Below, piece by piece: positions 34,236 to 40,745 of a stretch of DNA of 64,000 nt. This stretch comes from an uncultured Parabacteroides sp. GTDB taxonomy: Bacteria; Bacteroidota; Bacteroidia; Bacteroidales; Tannerellaceae. The notes beneath the pieces are model-generated. The model did not search any database, was not told where the DNA came from, and saw only the letters and a program-made list of their open reading frames with translations. The stretch covers positions 106,556-170,555 of the forward strand of contig NZ_CABUOD010000003.1 in the NCBI RefSeq assembly GCF_902493135.1, in the 5' to 3' direction. Each line of letters begins with the position of its first letter. Position 1 is the first letter of the stretch. The position numbers and the translations under genes were made by a program.

Positions 34236-34251
34236 GCTTGTCTTTCCAAGC
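34236..34251 (-). promoter_or_regulatory. Leader hairpin with GAAAGA loop (34236)
   Basis: Stem GCTTG/CAAGC, loop GAAAGA, four bases (ATCT) before the tRNA-like 5' end at 34231. Upstream reads TGACA instead of TTGGCA. Confidence 0.6.
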
Positions 34252-34272
34252 TGTCAGATTGTGTAGTACCAA

Positions 34273-34347
34273 CTAAATGCAAGGAATCGAACCTTGTCGC
34301 TTACTTACCATAACCTCAATCAACGAGCCGATTTGAACGGCATTTGC
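34273..34347 (-). tRNA. Degenerate tRNA-like sequence
   Basis: A clear T arm CAAGG-TTCGATT-CCTTG at 34281-34297 is followed by CATTTAG, which pairs with GCAAATG at 34341-34347 at five of seven positions. A TCAA/TTGA D stem is possible. The middle has near-normal length but no canonical anticodon arm. It also contains GCCG-TTCAAAT-CGGC, itself like a T arm. Could be one tRNA or two fused remnants. Confidence 0.35.
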
Positions 34348-34431
34348 GGAAGATAGATGATTCGAACATCTGAATCCTTTCGGATTGTCTGTTTAGCAAA
34401 CAGGTGCAATAAACCACTCTGCCAATCTTCC
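34347..34431 (-). tRNA. tRNA-Ser, anticodon GCT
   Basis: Canonical class II tRNA of 85 bases: acceptor GGAAGAT/ATCTTCC, D arm, anticodon arm with loop TTGCTAA, variable arm AATCC-GAAA-GGATT, T arm AGATG/CATCT with TTCGAAT. Discriminator G, as for serine. It reads AGC/AGU codons. CCA not encoded. Confidence 0.9.
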
Positions 34432-34436
34432 ATAAA

Positions 34437-34489
34437 GCTAATTGAAGGAAGGAGATTTGAACTCACAATTATCATTCCTTCAATTTCGC
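34437..34489 (-). promoter_or_regulatory. Leader hairpin of tRNA-Ser
   Basis: Nine-bp AATTGAAGG/CCTTCAATT stem plus an outer GC/GC, ending five bases before tRNA-Ser. Inside is GTGAG-TTCAAAT-CTCCT, which looks like a T arm, so it resembles an acceptor-plus-T-arm minihelix. Confidence 0.5.
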
Positions 34490-34510
34490 TATTTTCTCTT
34501 ATTTCTGCCT

Positions 34511-34548
34511 CAAAAATACTATATTTTATTTGAATTTCAAATAAAATA
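34511..34548 (-). promoter_or_regulatory. tRNA-cluster promoter with type-1 palindrome
   Basis: Minus strand TTTG (34538-34541), 19 bp, TATTTTTG (34511-34518), a full match. The palindrome here is the longest copy: 13-base arms TATTTTATTTGAA and TTCAAATAAAATA around one T (34522-34548). Flanking TTTCTGCC/GGCAGAAA extends the symmetry. It should drive the tRNAs and probably the cassette starting with glf. Confidence 0.75.
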
Positions 34549-34565
34549 GGGCAGAAATTGCTGTT

Positions 34566-35216
34566 TTAATGCAAATCGCCCCACAATCTTTTTGCAAGGT
34601 CATAGTTCTTTTGCGCTTCATTGACTGCTTTCTTCGCATAAGTCAAAGTGTAGGAGTGTTCACGAGGATATTTACCAGACTTAACACCTTCATGGTATTC
34701 CTTAGCCTGCTCTAACTTATGCTCGTAGTAGTCGATACTTTCCGGCATGGATAAATTGATAGTGTTGGCTCTTTCTTCCCAATATTTGGCAACCCTTTCG
34801 TGTTCGGCAGCCTTATCACTAAGTTCAACACTCTTACCCATATTGTTCCAAGCATCATCAATCGCTTTCCGGTGCCGCTTTTCGCTATGATGTCCTACTT
34901 TGATAGGCTCACCGAGAGAAAGGAAATCAGCATCTTTGTTGGACTTGTTATAATACTCAGTACTTTTACGTTCAGCAGAGGCAGCCCATCCAAGTCTTCG
35001 CTCAGCTCTTTGCTTTGCCCATTCTTGAACATTGAAGCCATCGACTCGGACTATCGAGTAATAGAAGAAGCCTTCTTTCTCAAAAACGAGGTTGAAAACA
35101 ATTGATTCATTCTCTTTACCGTACTTGGTGGTGACATCTATAATTTCTCCTTTTTCGTGCTTTTCATCGCACTTTGCCAAAAATACATTTGGCGCAAACT
35201 TGTAATACGTGTTCAT
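34566..35216 (-). CDS. DUF3560 protein
   Basis: 216 residues. RAERRLGWAASAERKSTEYYNKS, then LGEPIKVGHHSEKRHRKAIDDAW is the hallmark of DUF3560, common on Bacteroidales plasmids and phages; function unknown. The first 60 residues form an extra beta-rich domain, and the C-terminus is helical. AGAGCAATG start context. Confidence 0.75.
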   Translation of the reverse strand: MNTYYKFAPNVFLAKCDEKHEKGEIIDVTTKYGKENESIVFNLVFEKEGFFYYSIVRVDGFNVQEWAKQRAERRLGWAASAERKSTEYYNKSNKDADFLSLGEPIKVGHHSEKRHRKAIDDAWNNMGKSVELSDKAAEHERVAKYWEERANTINLSMPESIDYYEHKLEQAKEYHEGVKSGKYPREHSYTLTYAKKAVNEAQKNYDLAKRLWGDLH

Positions 35217-35227
35217 TGCTCTAATAT

Positions 35228-35512
35228 TTATTCGTTATACGTCGCTGTTATTTCTTTAGCTTTGATTTCTTTGGTAAGTTTTCCATTTTTATAGAACCGT
35301 ACAGCCATGAAGCGTACAGTACCAGACAGGAACCGACCACAGTCTTTAGTTAACTTAGCTTTCAGCTTGATTGCTTTAGCCAAACTCTTAGTACGTTTCT
35401 TGATTGTCTTTTTGAATCCAAAAACAAAATCTTCGGTATCAATCTCAAACTGGTAAGTATTAGAATGTAATACCTTGTTGAGTTCTGCTGTCATCTGCTC
35501 TATCTTACTCAT
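35228..35512 (-). CDS. Hypothetical basic protein
   Basis: 94 residues, strongly basic in the middle (FKKTIKKRTKSLAKAIKLKAKLTK), with a beta-rich end. Possibly nucleic-acid binding. First gene of the unit from promoter 35547-35618; CATAGAGCAATG start. Confidence 0.5.
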   Translation of the reverse strand: MSKIEQMTAELNKVLHSNTYQFEIDTEDFVFGFKKTIKKRTKSLAKAIKLKAKLTKDCGRFLSGTVRFMAVRFYKNGKLTKEIKAKEITATYNE

Positions 35513-35546
35513 TGCTCTATGGTTTAATTTGTTATCTTTTGATATA

Positions 35547-35618
35547 TAAAGATAGTGATAATGTGTTGAATATCAATGTATTATATCTAATATATTCATT
35601 ACCTAAACTATGTTTAAC
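35547..35618 (-). promoter_or_regulatory. Promoter with type-2 palindrome
   Basis: Minus strand TTG (35574-35576), 19 bp, TATCTTTA (35547-35554). Palindrome CCTAAAC-TAT-GTTTAAC at 35602-35618, 25 bp upstream of the -33 box, with two mismatches in the left arm. Confidence 0.6.
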
Positions 35619-35626
35619 TATGTGAT

Positions 35627-35857
35627 TTACAGATACTTTGAAACGAGAATAGACTTGCTTTTCTCTATCTCTTTGTTGGTATCAATACCAAGTCGTTGGT
35701 AGAATAAGGAATTACCGGATAAACTTTCGCAGGCAATCTGCAAAGTCCTGCGTTCCTCTTTAGTGAATCCAATACGAAAGGTACGGAAAATGGATAATGC
35801 TTCTTTTAAATTTCCAGCACGTAGTAAGAAAGTGGCTTTGCTTGTTTTGGTTTCCAT
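35627..35857 (-). CDS. Small helical protein
   Basis: 76 residues. FLLRAGNLKEALSIFRTFRIGFTKEERRTLQIACESL looks like a helical repeat pair, a pattern repeatedly found in Bacteroides phage early proteins. No function assigned. Five bases separate it from the upstream gene. Confidence 0.55.
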   Translation of the reverse strand: METKTSKATFLLRAGNLKEALSIFRTFRIGFTKEERRTLQIACESLSGNSLFYQRLGIDTNKEIEKSKSILVSKYL

Positions 35858-35862
35858 TGTAG

Positions 35863-36162
35863 CTATCCTCTAATAATCACATATCTTCCGGCAGCAATTT
35901 CACTTCTATGCTCGATAGAATAGCCTTTGTCTATAAACGCTCTTATGACGTTATCATGCGCCAATTCAGAAATAGGGTGTCTATCCTTAGCATCACTTCC
36001 AGTATTTTTCGCCCAACTATGAGGCCAGTTATTTCCCCAGCCTACGCCATAGTGGAAGTAAACACATTCGCCTTTCTCTTTAAGTTCCGAGAGGATGAAA
36101 GATGCAAGTGAATCTTCCTCGGATTTTCTTCTGTTTGATTCTGGAATCTCTATTGTCAACAT
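35863..36162 (-). CDS. Hypothetical protein
   Basis: 99 residues, with YFHYGVGWGNNWPHSWAKNTGSDAKDRHP and a C-terminal IEHRSEIAAGRYVIIRG. No recognised domain. Part of the run of small early genes. Confidence 0.5.
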   Translation of the reverse strand: MLTIEIPESNRRKSEEDSLASFILSELKEKGECVYFHYGVGWGNNWPHSWAKNTGSDAKDRHPISELAHDNVIRAFIDKGYSIEHRSEIAAGRYVIIRG

Positions 36163-36164
36163 AA

Positions 36165-36383
36165 CTATTTGATTTTATTGTTCAACCATTTATCACGCTT
36201 TTCTCTGCACGCCTCTAAGGTAGGCGCACAACAAGAAAACAGTTCACCACTTTCAGTACGGTAGTCGTACTGGTACATTCTCACTCTCTTTCTGCCTAAC
36301 ATGGTGTTGTAGGTAGTGTAATTCTCTTTACCGGGCTGGCATACACTACAACCTCTTTCGTCATTAATTGTATTCATAATCAA
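36165..36383 (-). CDS. DUF3873 protein
   Basis: 72 residues. GCSVCQPGKENYTTY, YQYDYRTESGELFSC and APTLEACREKRDKWL match DUF3873, a small family frequent on Bacteroidales mobile elements; function unknown. Overlaps the next upstream gene by four bases, and shares the GCSVCQ start with it. Confidence 0.8.
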   Translation of the reverse strand: MIMNTINDERGCSVCQPGKENYTTYNTMLGRKRVRMYQYDYRTESGELFSCCAPTLEACREKRDKWLNNKIK

Positions 36384-36757
36384 TGTAATTTATGTTTATC
36401 ATTTGGCATGGCTGTACAAAATCCAACGCCTTCTATTTCTCTGTAATCACCTTTAATCACGCGAAGCATTGCTTCTAAGATATAGCGATAAGTAGCGTAG
36501 TAGTTACTGAATCCAAATACAAGATACCTGTTACTATAATTTTTAGCAATATGATCATTATACAATTCGCCAATATAATATTTTCTACCATTAACAGATG
36601 CGTACTCTATTATTTGAGCACAATACTCAACGTTTTCATTCATAATAATAGCAGACCAATATCTATGACCATCGAAGCGGGGCGTAACAAATTTGCGACA
36701 AACAATTTTTATTTTTTGTTGGCATACGCTGCAACCATTTTTGTTTATTGAGTTCAT
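36380..36757 (-). CDS. Hypothetical protein with GCSVCQ start
   Basis: 125 residues. Starts with the same GCSVCQ cysteine motif as the DUF3873 gene downstream, then a different body with YSNRYLVFGFSNYYATYRYILEAMLRVI. Perhaps a shared N-terminal metal knuckle. Function unknown. Confidence 0.5.
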   Translation of the reverse strand: MNSINKNGCSVCQQKIKIVCRKFVTPRFDGHRYWSAIIMNENVEYCAQIIEYASVNGRKYYIGELYNDHIAKNYSNRYLVFGFSNYYATYRYILEAMLRVIKGDYREIEGVGFCTAMPNDKHKLH

Positions 36758-36781
36758 AAGTTATATGATTTAATAATTTAC

Positions 36782-37030
36782 TTATAAATGATATACCGAT
36801 ACTACGTGACTGCAAAAATCGCCATCACCATAAGCTATGATTTCGTATTTATCACCTTTCATATCGGCAACTATGTAATTCATATCCCTTTCGATTACTT
36901 CATAATCATCCGGTAAATGATTTTCTAAAAAATCATTCATTGAATCTGTTGTTGTGTAAAGTGGATATTCAGTTTGCCATCTGTAATATTGTAAACCGTC
37001 CAATATCATTTGTTCTGTAAGCATAATCAT
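36782..37030 (-). CDS. Hypothetical acidic protein
   Basis: 82 residues. ILDGLQYYRWQTEYPLYTT and HLPDDYEVIERDMNYIVADMKGDKYEIIAYGDGDF; small alpha/beta protein, no family. Four-base overlap with upstream gene. Confidence 0.5.
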   Translation of the reverse strand: MIMLTEQMILDGLQYYRWQTEYPLYTTTDSMNDFLENHLPDDYEVIERDMNYIVADMKGDKYEIIAYGDGDFCSHVVSVYHL

Positions 37031-37221
37031 TCAGTTCTATAAGATTTACCACCAAATTTTTCATCGCCATATACCAATATGTGATAACTGATATAAGGCT
37101 TGTTCTCTTTATCATTATGCTCTTTGCATTTAACCCTTGCTTCTTCGATTGTATCACATTTACACATGGTGTATTCAGGATAACCATCGAAGTATCTTAC
37201 AACTCTATATTCTTTGTTCAT
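37027..37221 (-). CDS. Hypothetical protein
   Basis: 64 residues. YRVVRYFDGYPEYTMCKCDTIEEARVKCKEHN, a small alpha/beta fold with two Cys pairs. Function unknown. Confidence 0.5.
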   Translation of the reverse strand: MNKEYRVVRYFDGYPEYTMCKCDTIEEARVKCKEHNDKENKPYISYHILVYGDEKFGGKSYRTE

Positions 37222-37231
37222 AATCCAATAA

Positions 37232-37429
37232 TCAATGTTTCACATTCAATCTTTCTTCACTTGTATAAGCCACAACAAGCCCGGTTTCATCATGCTGTAT
37301 TGTGATGTACTTCTCACCTCTTTCTATGGTGGTAAAATCGCACATACTACATAACTTACCCAATACCTTGCCCAGTTGTTTCATCAGTGGGGCTTCGGGG
37401 CTGATAATTAAAACTAAATCCGCTTTCAT
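37232..37429 (-). CDS. Hypothetical protein
   Basis: 65 residues. LVLIISPEAPLMKQLGKVLGKLC and YITIQHDETGLVVAYTSEERLNV. Small mixed fold, no family recognised. Confidence 0.5.
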   Translation of the reverse strand: MKADLVLIISPEAPLMKQLGKVLGKLCSMCDFTTIERGEKYITIQHDETGLVVAYTSEERLNVKH

Positions 37430-37444
37430 AATCGTGTGTATTGT

Positions 37445-37462
37445 GGTAGCCCGAAGGCTACC
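37445..37462. terminator. Strong tetraloop hairpin
   Basis: Seven-bp stem GGTAGCC/GGCTACC; on the minus strand the loop is TTCG, a very stable tetraloop. On the plus strand an ATTATTTTTG run follows a few bases later, so plus-strand termination is possible; minus-strand use as a stabiliser between small genes is also possible. Confidence 0.4.
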
Positions 37463-37504
37463 GGATTATTTTTGTTCTCTCAACCACTGTCGATAAATTC
37501 TATC

Positions 37505-37627
37505 TCAAATAGCTTCATCTCTTTCAAATAAGCCACCATAGGTGTATATCACGTGCTCTAAATCATTGGACTTTATTGTCACTTCGTATTCATCCTCTGC
37601 ACAGGGGTTAAGGCTATTCTCTTGCAA
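37505..37627 (-). CDS. Short ORF with TTG start, maybe a gene remnant
   Basis: 40 codons from TTG at 37627: CAEDEYEVTIKSNDLEHVIYTYGGLFERDEAI looks like real protein. Another frame just upstream starts MKEYDNNVTVNCKRIALTPVQ (ATG near 37658) and breaks off, so a frameshift may have split one gene. Low confidence. Confidence 0.35.
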   Translation of the reverse strand: MQENSLNPCAEDEYEVTIKSNDLEHVIYTYGGLFERDEAI

Positions 37628-37674
37628 TTAACTGTAACGTTGTTGTCGTACTCTTTCATATTCTTCTATCTTGC

Positions 37675-37692
37675 GCAGGGCTTTCACCCTGC
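37675..37692 (-). repeat. GAAA-type hairpin, copy 2
   Basis: GCAGGG/CCCTGC stem with loop TGAAAG on the minus strand, preceded by GTTTAACCA at the very end of the upstream gene. Same element as at 17054-17073. Confidence 0.45.
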
Positions 37693-37695
37693 TGG

Positions 37696-37950
37696 TTAAA
37701 CATTTAATATTCTAATCTCTTTGTTACCTATTTCTGAATCTACATTCAGAACCTCATACTTTTGAGCCTTGTAGTTATAAACGACTTCACAAGTATTGAA
37801 GCCTCTGCCGTCTTCTCTTTGGTCATAAACAGTATTTATATGCTGATACATTTTATTACCTAACACAAAGTTTATCTTGCCTGATGTGCAGAAGTGAAAA
37901 GCTACTGCGTACTTCAATGTTTTCTTTTCATCAATCTTCTTCGTTACCAT
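37696..37950 (-). CDS. Hypothetical protein
   Basis: 84 residues from MVTKKIDEKKTLKYAVAF (ATG at 37950); longer readings run into the promoter and encode only a hydrophobic stretch. Contains NFVLGNKMYQHINTVYDQREDG and a C-terminal VLNVDSEIGNKEIRILNV. Family not recognised. Confidence 0.55.
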   Translation of the reverse strand: MVTKKIDEKKTLKYAVAFHFCTSGKINFVLGNKMYQHINTVYDQREDGRGFNTCEVVYNYKAQKYEVLNVDSEIGNKEIRILNV

Positions 37951-37994
37951 AATCGCATATCTTTTAATTGTTATTATTGCTTCTTTTAGTATTA

Positions 37995-38066
37995 TAAAGA
38001 TACTGATTAATAGTGAGGCACACAAATATAAATAACTAATTAACAATAAGTTAAACAAGGATTAAC
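37995..38066 (-). promoter_or_regulatory. Promoter with type-2 palindrome
   Basis: Minus strand TTTG (38023-38026), 20 bp, TATCTTTA (37995-38002). Palindrome GTTAAAC-AAG-GATTAAC at 38050-38066, 23 bp upstream of -33, one mismatch. Confidence 0.65.
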
Positions 38067-38107
38067 GGATAATATACTAGTAGACCAAAGTATCGCCTCT
38101 TGTGTTT

Positions 38108-38164
38108 TTAGAATGAAAGATCATCAGACAGATTGGATTGAAAAGATTCCAGTTGTGAACCAGA
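38108..38164 (-). other. In-frame SSB tail after amber stop
   Basis: The 18 codons after the SSB TAG read SGSQLESFQSNLSDDLSF and then TAA. DDLSF is close to the DDIPF/DDLPF acidic tip that SSBs use to bind partners. A readthrough product would be 133 residues. Either the tag was lost by an amber mutation or the stop is partly suppressed. Confidence 0.6.
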
Positions 38165-38509
38165 CTATTGTTGAGTAGATTTACTGTCTAATAATTCCAA
38201 CTTATCAACAAAAATTTCCGTCACATATCGTTTTGCTCCTGTTTTATCTTCATATTGTCGAGTCTTGATCTTACCCTCTACATAAATCTGAGAACCTTTC
38301 CTAACAAACTTCTCGACAACCTCGGCCAGACCTTTCCAAAAGACAAGGCTATGCCATTCCGTGCGATCAGGAACCTGGGTCCCGTTTTGAAAGGTATAGC
38401 CCTTCTCCGTGGTAGCAAGCGATAAATTGGCGACCTTTGTCCCGACAACATCTTTCACTTCAGGATCCTTGCCGGTATGACCGAGAAGGATTACTTTATT
38501 TACACTCAT
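38165..38509 (-). CDS. ssb: Single-stranded DNA-binding protein
   Basis: 114 residues to TAG. OB-fold motifs: MSVNKVILLGHTGKDPEVK, KVANLSLATTEK, TEWHSLVFWKGLAEVVEKFVRKGSQIYVEGKIKTRQYEDKTG, YVTEIFVDKLELLDS. It coats single-stranded DNA in replication and recombination. Ends SKSTQQ without the acidic tip, which lies in frame beyond the amber codon. Confidence 0.92.
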   Translation of the reverse strand: MSVNKVILLGHTGKDPEVKDVVGTKVANLSLATTEKGYTFQNGTQVPDRTEWHSLVFWKGLAEVVEKFVRKGSQIYVEGKIKTRQYEDKTGAKRYVTEIFVDKLELLDSKSTQQ

Positions 38510-38511
38510 GA

Positions 38512-39198
38512 TTATACTATTTGATTATATTTTTCTGCTATTTCCCCGAATTTATCAGGGTCCAGCAGTTTCGTTACAAATACATTAAAAGCCCCTGTAG
38601 CTCTTTTAGAATTATCACACTGACCTCTTGTGTTTCCTGTTACAGATCCGGCAAGTTCGGCAGAGTACTTTTCTGTAACAGGAAGTAGAAGATAGTCCAT
38701 CTTATCGGAATAAATACCGAGTACAGTATAAGCGTCCTCCCTGTAGAATTTAACTAATATACTACTGCTTTGACAAAGAATATTGATTAGCATGGCAAGA
38801 CTTGCTATTCGATTGTCTATGCCGGTGATGTTATGATCAAGCATTATCTGACTTATTGAGTATTTCAATACATCTATGTCCTTCATGAAGAAATCTTCCA
38901 TATCTTGAAGGACTGCGGCAAATACATCAATAGATACGCCTATATGATTTTGCATTATCATGTTATATTTTGCAATTTCATGTTCTGCCTTTTGAAAATC
39001 TCTTTTAGCGGAGAATTTGAATAACCCAGCGATTTTCAATTCCTCTTTTAGCATCAGGAGATGGTTATATACCTGATCATTAATAAACAATCCAGAGTAA
39101 TGCAAGGTGTGTTCCTTTGTTACGCCGGGTAATGGGTTGATATGTTCTTTCTTGTAGTCGGCCATCGCCTGGATGTAGCCGCAATAATTAATCTTCAT
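38512..39198 (-). CDS. Hypothetical protein upstream of ssb
   Basis: 228 residues from MKINYCGYIQAMADYKKE (ATG at 39198). Helical middle with MLIMQNHIGV-type stretches, KFSAKRDFQKAEHEIAKYN and a C-terminal NTRGQCDNSKRATGAFNVFVTKLLD. No recognised family; two bases before ssb suggests co-translation and a DNA-metabolism role. Confidence 0.5.
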   Translation of the reverse strand: MKINYCGYIQAMADYKKEHINPLPGVTKEHTLHYSGLFINDQVYNHLLMLKEELKIAGLFKFSAKRDFQKAEHEIAKYNMIMQNHIGVSIDVFAAVLQDMEDFFMKDIDVLKYSISQIMLDHNITGIDNRIASLAMLINILCQSSSILVKFYREDAYTVLGIYSDKMDYLLLPVTEKYSAELAGSVTGNTRGQCDNSKRATGAFNVFVTKLLDPDKFGEIAEKYNQIV

Positions 39199-39266
39199 GA
39201 TGGTTTTATTTAGTTTTATGTTTAATAGCCTAAAAAGCAAAAGAGTTTACAAAAGTCGAGGAGTTG

Positions 39267-39416
39267 TTAGAGTTCCCCGGCTTTGCTGTTCCATTCAGAT
39301 ATCATTTTCGTGAGGTCGCGAAGATGGTTCAAGTATTCCGTGATTTGAACCTGATCGGATTCCACTTCGTGTCGGTTCCGAACTGTTCCGGACGGAAACC
39401 GTTTATACGAAGCCAA
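39267..39416 (-). CDS. Possible 49-aa protein, TTG start
   Basis: Reads ASYKRFPSGTVRNRHEVESD then QVQITEYLNHLRDLTKMISEW from TTG at 39416, an amphipathic helix-rich end like that of real proteins and in the same direction as its neighbours. An overlapping 66-codon plus-strand frame exists but looks like a shadow. Uncertain start. Confidence 0.4.
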   Translation of the reverse strand: MASYKRFPSGTVRNRHEVESDQVQITEYLNHLRDLTKMISEWNSKAGEL

Positions 39417-39579
39417 TATACTGATTATTGTTTGCGCATGTTCTTAACATTTTATCTTATGTAACCAAATCTGAAACAGATTAATAAATTCTTAATTTTA
39501 TTCGGAAATATCAAATAAGATTTGAAGATATTTAATCTTAATAGCCTAATTATTGAAGCATTAAACATTTTCAATGTGA

Positions 39580-39646
39580 TTGTTATCATATGAAATCTAC
39601 TCTCTATATTTACAATACCTTGTTATAAAAGATAAGGTATTGTAAA
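39580..39646 (+). promoter_or_regulatory. Promoter and 13-bp inverted repeat of a lone plus-strand gene
   Basis: TTG (39580-39582), 22 bp, TATATTTA (39605-39612) resembles a promoter. Overlapping it is a perfect inverted repeat TTTACAATACCTT (39609-39621) and AAGGTATTGTAAA (39634-39646) ending one base before the ATG, either an operator or an mRNA hairpin hiding the start. From 39465 to 39579 I see nothing else. Confidence 0.6.
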
Positions 39647-39647
39647 T

Positions 39648-39761
39648 ATGAGAAAATTATATTTTTTTCGTTATCGCAGTGCGATAACCGGTTTGTTTGT
39701 AACTGAAAGTTACGCTAAGAAACATCCTAAAACTACTATTAGAGAAAAATACTTTAAGTAG
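39648..39761 (+). CDS. 37-aa protein of the RSAITGxxVxxxYAxxHPxTT family
   Basis: Below the usual size limit. It reads MRKLYFFRYRSAITGLF then VTESYAKKHPKTTIREKYF; the YRSAxTGxxV...YAKxxPxTTxxE pattern is a very common tiny phage protein of unknown function. It is the only plus-strand gene inside the long minus-strand early region and has its own promoter, inverted repeat and terminator, so it is an independent cassette. Confidence 0.8.
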   Translation: MRKLYFFRYRSAITGLFVTESYAKKHPKTTIREKYFK

Positions 39762-39774
39762 TTTGGGCTTTTTC

Positions 39775-39817
39775 GAAACGAGGCTGTTCTTGATAGGGTT
39801 CAACCTCGTTTCTTTTT
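39775..39817 (+). terminator. Rho-independent terminator
   Basis: Nine-bp perfect stem GAAACGAGG/CCTCGTTTC, 20-base loop and five T immediately after, 14 bases downstream of the small plus-strand gene. Confidence 0.85.
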
Positions 39818-39995
39818 AATTTCTAACTGTCATGAATACAGTTCCTATGAATTTTCCATACTCCCTTACAGCATCTATTATATCCGTCATATCTCCATCA
39901 ATAGCTTTTGCTAAATTAGAAGCTGCTTCAATGTGTTTCGCGGACTCGTCTGTAACAGAGTATATATCACCATCTTCAATTATAATATATTTCAT
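39816..39995 (-). CDS. Small acidic protein
   Basis: 59 residues: MKYIIIEDGDIYSVTDESAK, then IEAASNLAKAIDGDMTDIIDAV, REYGKFIGTVF. Compact alpha/beta, no family. Its stop touches the T-run of the opposing terminator. Confidence 0.65.
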   Translation of the reverse strand: MKYIIIEDGDIYSVTDESAKHIEAASNLAKAIDGDMTDIIDAVREYGKFIGTVFMTVRN

Positions 39996-40001
39996 TTCTT
40001 T

Positions 40002-40433
40002 TTATATTCGATTTATTTCATCATTGATTCGTAACATACTGTCACTCACAAAGTCGTATATCTTATACATTAGTTCCGGCTCTTGCTCCTTTGGAGAATA
40101 AACCATCACTCTTTTACCAGCTCCCTTCATCCATCCGGCTTCTGTGTTGGCAGACCGACCACAAGGGAGTACCATAACGCAAACGTCTGCCCACTGCATA
40201 CCGTTGAAATCAGAATCGAAGCCTCTTTGTGCAATCGGATGATTAAGAGCCTCTCTGTATTGTTCCGTAGTCCACTGTTCCCAATTTGGATCTATATCAG
40301 ACCACTGGAAACCACCATTTCCATGAGGAGGATTCTTGAAGTCATAAACATCATGTCCTACATCCCTAAGAAATTTCACTACATCCTGCTGGAATAAGTT
40401 TCTCCAACTACTTGCTACATATATTTTTGCCAT
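40002..40433 (-). CDS. Nucleoside 2-deoxyribosyltransferase-like protein
   Basis: 143 residues from MAKIYVASSWRN (ATG at 40433). GHDVYDFKNP, DFNGMQWADVCVMVLPCGRSANTEAGWMKGAGKRVMVY is the fold signature, with the catalytic-type Glu in NTEAGW. Such enzymes swap bases on deoxynucleosides or hydrolyse nucleotides. Together with the MazG-like gene it points to nucleotide-pool control. Confidence 0.75.
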   Translation of the reverse strand: MAKIYVASSWRNLFQQDVVKFLRDVGHDVYDFKNPPHGNGGFQWSDIDPNWEQWTTEQYREALNHPIAQRGFDSDFNGMQWADVCVMVLPCGRSANTEAGWMKGAGKRVMVYSPKEQEPELMYKIYDFVSDSMLRINDEINRI

Positions 40434-40435
40434 AT

Positions 40436-40726
40436 TCAATCCTTTTTACTATTGAAACTTTTCATATACTCACAATCTCTATCACAAGTGCAATTATCAT
40501 CATAGCAACTATCGTTGTGACTGTTCCAACAAGGACATTGTTTATGATATTCATCTAACTTTTCCGAGATATGTACTGGATACCACACTTTAGCTTCTGT
40601 AATGGTATCAATCCCCTGAAACCATATCTTCCCATTGTCAACCGTCTCAAAAGAGGTTATCTTAGCACGTTTTACGTTACTTCTAGTGTTCCGGTAAGGA
40701 ACTATATCACCAACTTTGTAGCTCAT
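40436..40726 (-). CDS. Hypothetical protein with cysteine cluster
   Basis: 96 residues. An N-terminal small beta barrel-like part (YKVGDIVPYRNTRSNVKRAKI) and a C-terminal Cys-rich part (CPCWN, CYDDNCTCDRDC), probably a metal site. Two bases from the deoxyribosyltransferase gene. Confidence 0.55.
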   Translation of the reverse strand: MSYKVGDIVPYRNTRSNVKRAKITSFETVDNGKIWFQGIDTITEAKVWYPVHISEKLDEYHKQCPCWNSHNDSCYDDNCTCDRDCEYMKSFNSKKD

Positions 40727-40745
40727 GATTATTTAGTTTTGAGGG

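Noticed and set aside
33713..34313. Plus-strand open frames over the tRNA cluster
   Set aside because: They are antisense to tRNA and tRNA-like genes and give the usual tRNA-shadow peptides (such as GWNRTIN), so they are not genes.
34441..34483. Acceptor plus T-arm minihelix as a further tRNA
   Set aside because: It lacks D and anticodon arms and matches the leader-hairpin position of tRNA-Ser, so it is listed as a leader instead.
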